Shown: piece by piece, positions 29,865 through 32,742 of the stretch
How positions within the stretch are numbered: the stretch's first letter is position 1
Layout: each line of letters starts with the position of its first letter
Assembly (NCBI GenBank): GCA_003313425.1
Contig: NHZP01000146.1
Coordinates: 1-32,742 of the forward strand
DNA from: Pseudopyrenochaeta lycopersici
Lineage: Eukaryota > Ascomycota > Dothideomycetes > Pleosporales > Pseudopyrenochaetaceae
Length of the DNA: 32,742 nt
Reading direction: 5' to 3'
Notes under the pieces: generated by a model
The model's input: the letters and a program-made list of their open reading frames with translations, nothing else
What the model was told of the DNA's origin: nothing
Databases searched by the model: none
Translations under genes and position numbers: made by a program

Positions 29865-32180
29865 ATGCCTAAAGTCACGAGGGAGGTCTCACAATACATT
29901 CGCGACACTAAGATCGTTAAAAAAGCCCTTGTGGAGCTGCGTACAGTTGCGCGGCCTAATGTTACTGCATACTGTTGAGATCGCAACATTAGCTATCTCT
30001 GCCAGCGCGTCGCGCGCGCCTCTTCGCGGCCTCAATAACAAGTTAACTTGCCCTGGCTGCCAATAAAAAAACTATTAGATAAACAAGATATTACCCTTAA
30101 ATAATTCTGTGACGTAATTAACAACGTTGGATTTAGTATTATAAAGGAGCTTGTCTGGCAGCATGCTGACGCGCTGTTAGCTGAAGTTTATAAAGGTGAT
30201 AATAACCCGCCCCGCGTAGGCGTCAACTAAGTATCTCGCTAGCTTAATTCTTATACAAAATACTATAAGATAAAGGCAAAAGCTAATTAGACTAGCTTAA
30301 AAGTTAGCGTAGTCTCTAGACAACCTTCAGGCGTAGTTCGAGAAGTTGCAGGCATAACGAGTAACGCCCTCGCTATCTCTAACGCAAACAAGTACAATAT
30401 GGATAAAACAGAGATCCGCATAGGTATTGCAAAGGACTGTTACGTATATATAAGACGCGGGCGTTAAGTCCTTATACCTACTGCGACGAATCAAGAGCTT
30501 ATTTCTATAATAGAGTGCTGCTCCGCAAATAGCTGAGTTATCGCACCTATGCTTATTATTAAGGCAAAGTTAATACTAGAGCAATAGGCGGTTGATCTAC
30601 CTAATAATTACCTTATAAATATTACTAATAGTAGCTACGCTAACGACTTTACAGCCATAGACTAGATGAAGCACTTTGATAAGATAACTGCGGAGAGCGC
30701 CTAGGGCGCGTGGAGACTCCTCCTTAGCCATAGATCTTATCTTACGTCTGAGTTTACAAAGTACGCGGAGAGTAATCGTATACAGCTTTTTACCCTCCCT
30801 CCGCACACTACTTATCTCCTCCAGCCACTTGACGTAGGCTGTTTTCAGCCTGTAAAGTAGTATCACGCTCAGACGCTTGACTAGGCCTCTTGTACAGGCG
30901 CAACTAAAAATCAGACGCTTAGATTTCTTAGTAACTCTCTTACAAATTAGAGGGCAGGCGTTTACGCCGCGTATAGTAAAGGAAGGCTAGCGCAAAACAG
31001 GCCTCTTACCCTTCTGCCCTAAGTAGGTAATCAAGCCTCTGAGAGCCCAGGAGGCTACCTGCGCTGCTTAGGAGGTAATAGCAGCTGTTAACTACGTACA
31101 GGAGCCCTTAACTCCTACTTGGCAGTTGTCTGATAAGGAGGACGACGGCGTCTCTGCAGTACTTAGGGGCCTCTCTCTTCCTACGCACAGTCTACTACTC
31201 CGCCAGCTACTAGGCGCTATAAGTACGCCTTTATTTACAGAGCTCTCTTAGCCTTTTAAAACACCTTAGCCTTACTAATTACCTAGCAATATAGAGTAGA
31301 GTATACTAAAGATAACGTACATTTAATTTATAAGAGAAAGCTGTTGCGTATACACTAAGAAAGTAGCTGCTGCAGAAGACGTAATTTTAACGCTTAAAGG
31401 CAGCTTAGTAATAGCCCGTAACGCAGTAAGGCTAGAGTAAGCTCTCTACTAAACAAAGGCTGTAGAGCACGCTTACGCTAAGCGTTATAGGCGTAATTAA
31501 CGTATAGTTAATATTAGCAGAGGTCCTGTTTACGCTAGAGACTGCCGTAGGATAGCTGCGGAGAGGGTCGTTAACAAGGCCGCTAAACAAGAAGCCGCCG
31601 TCGCCGCGCGCCACTAAAAGGCGCTCGTTAAATAATTTAATACTTAGAAGAAAATACTATTAAACGTACGTAATTAGGGCAAAAAGTTAATTAGGCGTTA
31701 CTGTAAGGGCCTACTTATTACGCGCAGCAGGTTATATATAACTATATTTAACGGCCTAGTTATTAAAACTTTAGCAGATAAACTAACGCGTTAGGAGTAC
31801 AGTTAATAACCTAGCGCTAGCCGCGCGATTATAGAATTTATATAAGAACTCTATATAAACATTAGAGGAGAGAGGTAAGTTTATAGTAAGGCGTTCTATT
31901 ATAGAGAGCTTAATTTCAGTACTTAAAGTTGCATACGTTAACTGTAGCAGTATAGATCCTTATACGCGGGCACCTGCAAAGGAAAGGAGACGCACCTACG
32001 CTGCTATCCTTCCCTAAAGGAAAATAAGTAATAATACAAGTACAGGATAGTTAATTTCATGTCCCTGAGACGCAGCTCGAAAATAGCCCTATTAGCAGCG
32101 ACGACGAGGGCTACTCATCTCCTATTATTGACTTTTATGACTGTATCTCGCCAGAACAGCTAGAATGGGGCTGTGAGTGA
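29865..32180 (+). pseudogene. Pogo/Fot1-type transposase, RIP-decayed
   Basis: From ATG 29865 (MPKVTREVSQYIRD) the fragments ITSNALAISNANKYNMDKTE (about 30357-30410), CYVYIRR, SIIECCSANS, MKHFDKITAESA, WRLLLSHRSYLTSEF and LPPHTTYLLQPLDVGCF (about 30790-30840) follow the DDE_1 (pogo/Fot1) pattern in order. The Asp in MDKTE fits the first catalytic acid; the DGHxSH-type second site is altered to LSHRS. A low-conservation C-terminal part ends IIDFYDCISPEQLEWGCE with TGA at 32178-32180. Numerous TAA/TAG stops show inactivation. Confidence 0.8.
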
Positions 32181-32245
32181 TAAATCAAGTGTTTTACGAT
32201 GTAATTACCATACAAATTACTATACAAAAGGCATTTTACGATTTG

Positions 32246-32338
32246 GATCATTGAGCGTGTGCGATCATTGAGCTAGAAAGGCCGTGCTCCGCACGGCCTT
32301 TCTCGAAGAGAAACTGAGAATCAGCCATTGGGGCCGAG
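32246..32338 (-). repeat. Right terminal inverted repeat
   Basis: Reverse complement of 29714-29806 except for seven positions, three of them in the hairpin loop (TCC against GGA) and two in the stretch joining hairpin and inner repeat. Confidence 0.85.
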
Positions 32339-32742
32339 TAAACCATGCAGTTAAGCTGAGAACGCTGGCTGCGTGGCTGAGGAACACCATCATCCACGCA
32401 CGTAGAGAAATTGCAAGAACCAACTATACGAAGCCAAGGATGGCTAGCGAGTTCCACGGACTCATTGACAGTGATTCTTGTTATCCCTGCCCTGCACTCG
32501 ATGAACTTTATCTTCAGGTCCGCACCAGTAAGGCAATGTGTAAGTTGGATCACAGCAAGCAAACATATGCAGTTTCCAGCTCAACAGGCCGTAACCCCAC
32601 CATCCGTGGAAATCATCACATGCAACTAGCCCTCAAGACTCTAGATCATGAGAGAATTGAAATGCATCACCTGTATTCGTAGCCATACCCCCGATGATCA
32701 ATCCTGGGCACATATTAGGACTTCGTCCCCTTGCTGCTCCGC
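32339..32742. other. Unassigned sequence to the right edge
   Basis: Balanced composition without the stop-rich look of the neighbouring elements. The open frame 32284-32682 plus begins inside the transposon's inverted repeat and shows no domain, so I do not call a gene. It may continue the sequence seen at 29315-29711. Confidence 0.4.

Larger units (their letters stand above)
29714..32338 (+). mobile_element. Pogo/Fot1-type DNA transposon with 93-bp inverted repeats
   Basis: Left 29714-29806 and right 32246-32338 are inverted repeats of 93 bp with seven mismatches by hand alignment. The ends are CTCGGCCCCAAT/ATTGGGGCCGAG, flanked by TA on both sides (29712-29713, 32339-32340). Each repeat contains a hairpin GGCCGTGC-loop-GCACGGCC. 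A second pair of TA-flanked ends exists inside (GCTCAATGATCG at 29779 and its inverse ending 32273), so the element could instead be 29779-32273, inserted in an older palindrome. The internal transposase is decayed. Confidence 0.8.

Noticed and set aside
32284..32682. 132-codon plus-strand frame near the right edge
   Set aside because: Starts inside the transposon inverted repeat; no recognisable domain and no supporting context.

Overview
The window looks like a repeat-rich, probably subtelomeric, region of a filamentous ascomycete (Pezizomycotina). The evidence is: OrsD-type zinc-finger proteins and a RecQ-like helicase of the fungal telomere-linked type, Fot1/pogo DNA transposons, a Ty3/gypsy chromovirus, and duplicated sequence full of C-to-T and G-to-A changes that turn W, Q and R codons into stops, as expected from repeat-induced point mutation (RIP). 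I see no bacterial-type operon, rRNA, tRNA or CRISPR array. The genus cannot be told from this sequence.

Layout. 1-3832: RIP-damaged copy A of an OrsD/recombinase-like gene on the minus strand, running off the left edge, with a promoter-like cluster of ACGCGT sites. 3833-5800: an extremely G-poor pyrimidine tract followed by short tandem repeats. 5997-10417: a minus-strand RecQ-like helicase pseudogene with the same N-terminal architecture, broken by one in-frame stop and three frameshifts; an interstitial telomere-like sequence sits at its 5' end. 10698-13724 and 13952-16936: two diverged, open paralogues (P1 and P2) without a helicase, both needing an upstream start. 17363-21030: copy B, a direct repeat of copy A. 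21563-29312: a Fot1-like transposon split by a 6.96-kb chromovirus; removing the chromovirus and one copy of its 5-bp target duplication restores the Fot1 reading frame exactly. 29714-32338: a second, decayed pogo/Fot1-type element with 93-bp inverted repeats. 32339-32742: unassigned.

The main theme is one modular family in five versions. All carry an OrsD-type zinc-finger region followed by a large domain that I read as tyrosine-recombinase-like: an Arg box I (GMPARGEE in P1), a Lys in YNK, an Arg in a YRH/YRQ box II, and H-x8-Y at the XerD spacing. The helicase pseudogene adds a RecQ core and a Cys-rich C-terminus. Copies A and B keep the N-terminal part and the start of the Cys-rich tail, but low-complexity Q/W- and AE-coding repeats stand where the helicase core would be. 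P1 and P2 end instead in a shared short coiled-coil and basic motif. P1 and P2 look protected or selected, while their relatives and the surrounding transposons are decayed. The recombinase assignment is my inference from motif order and spacing and needs structural or profile confirmation.
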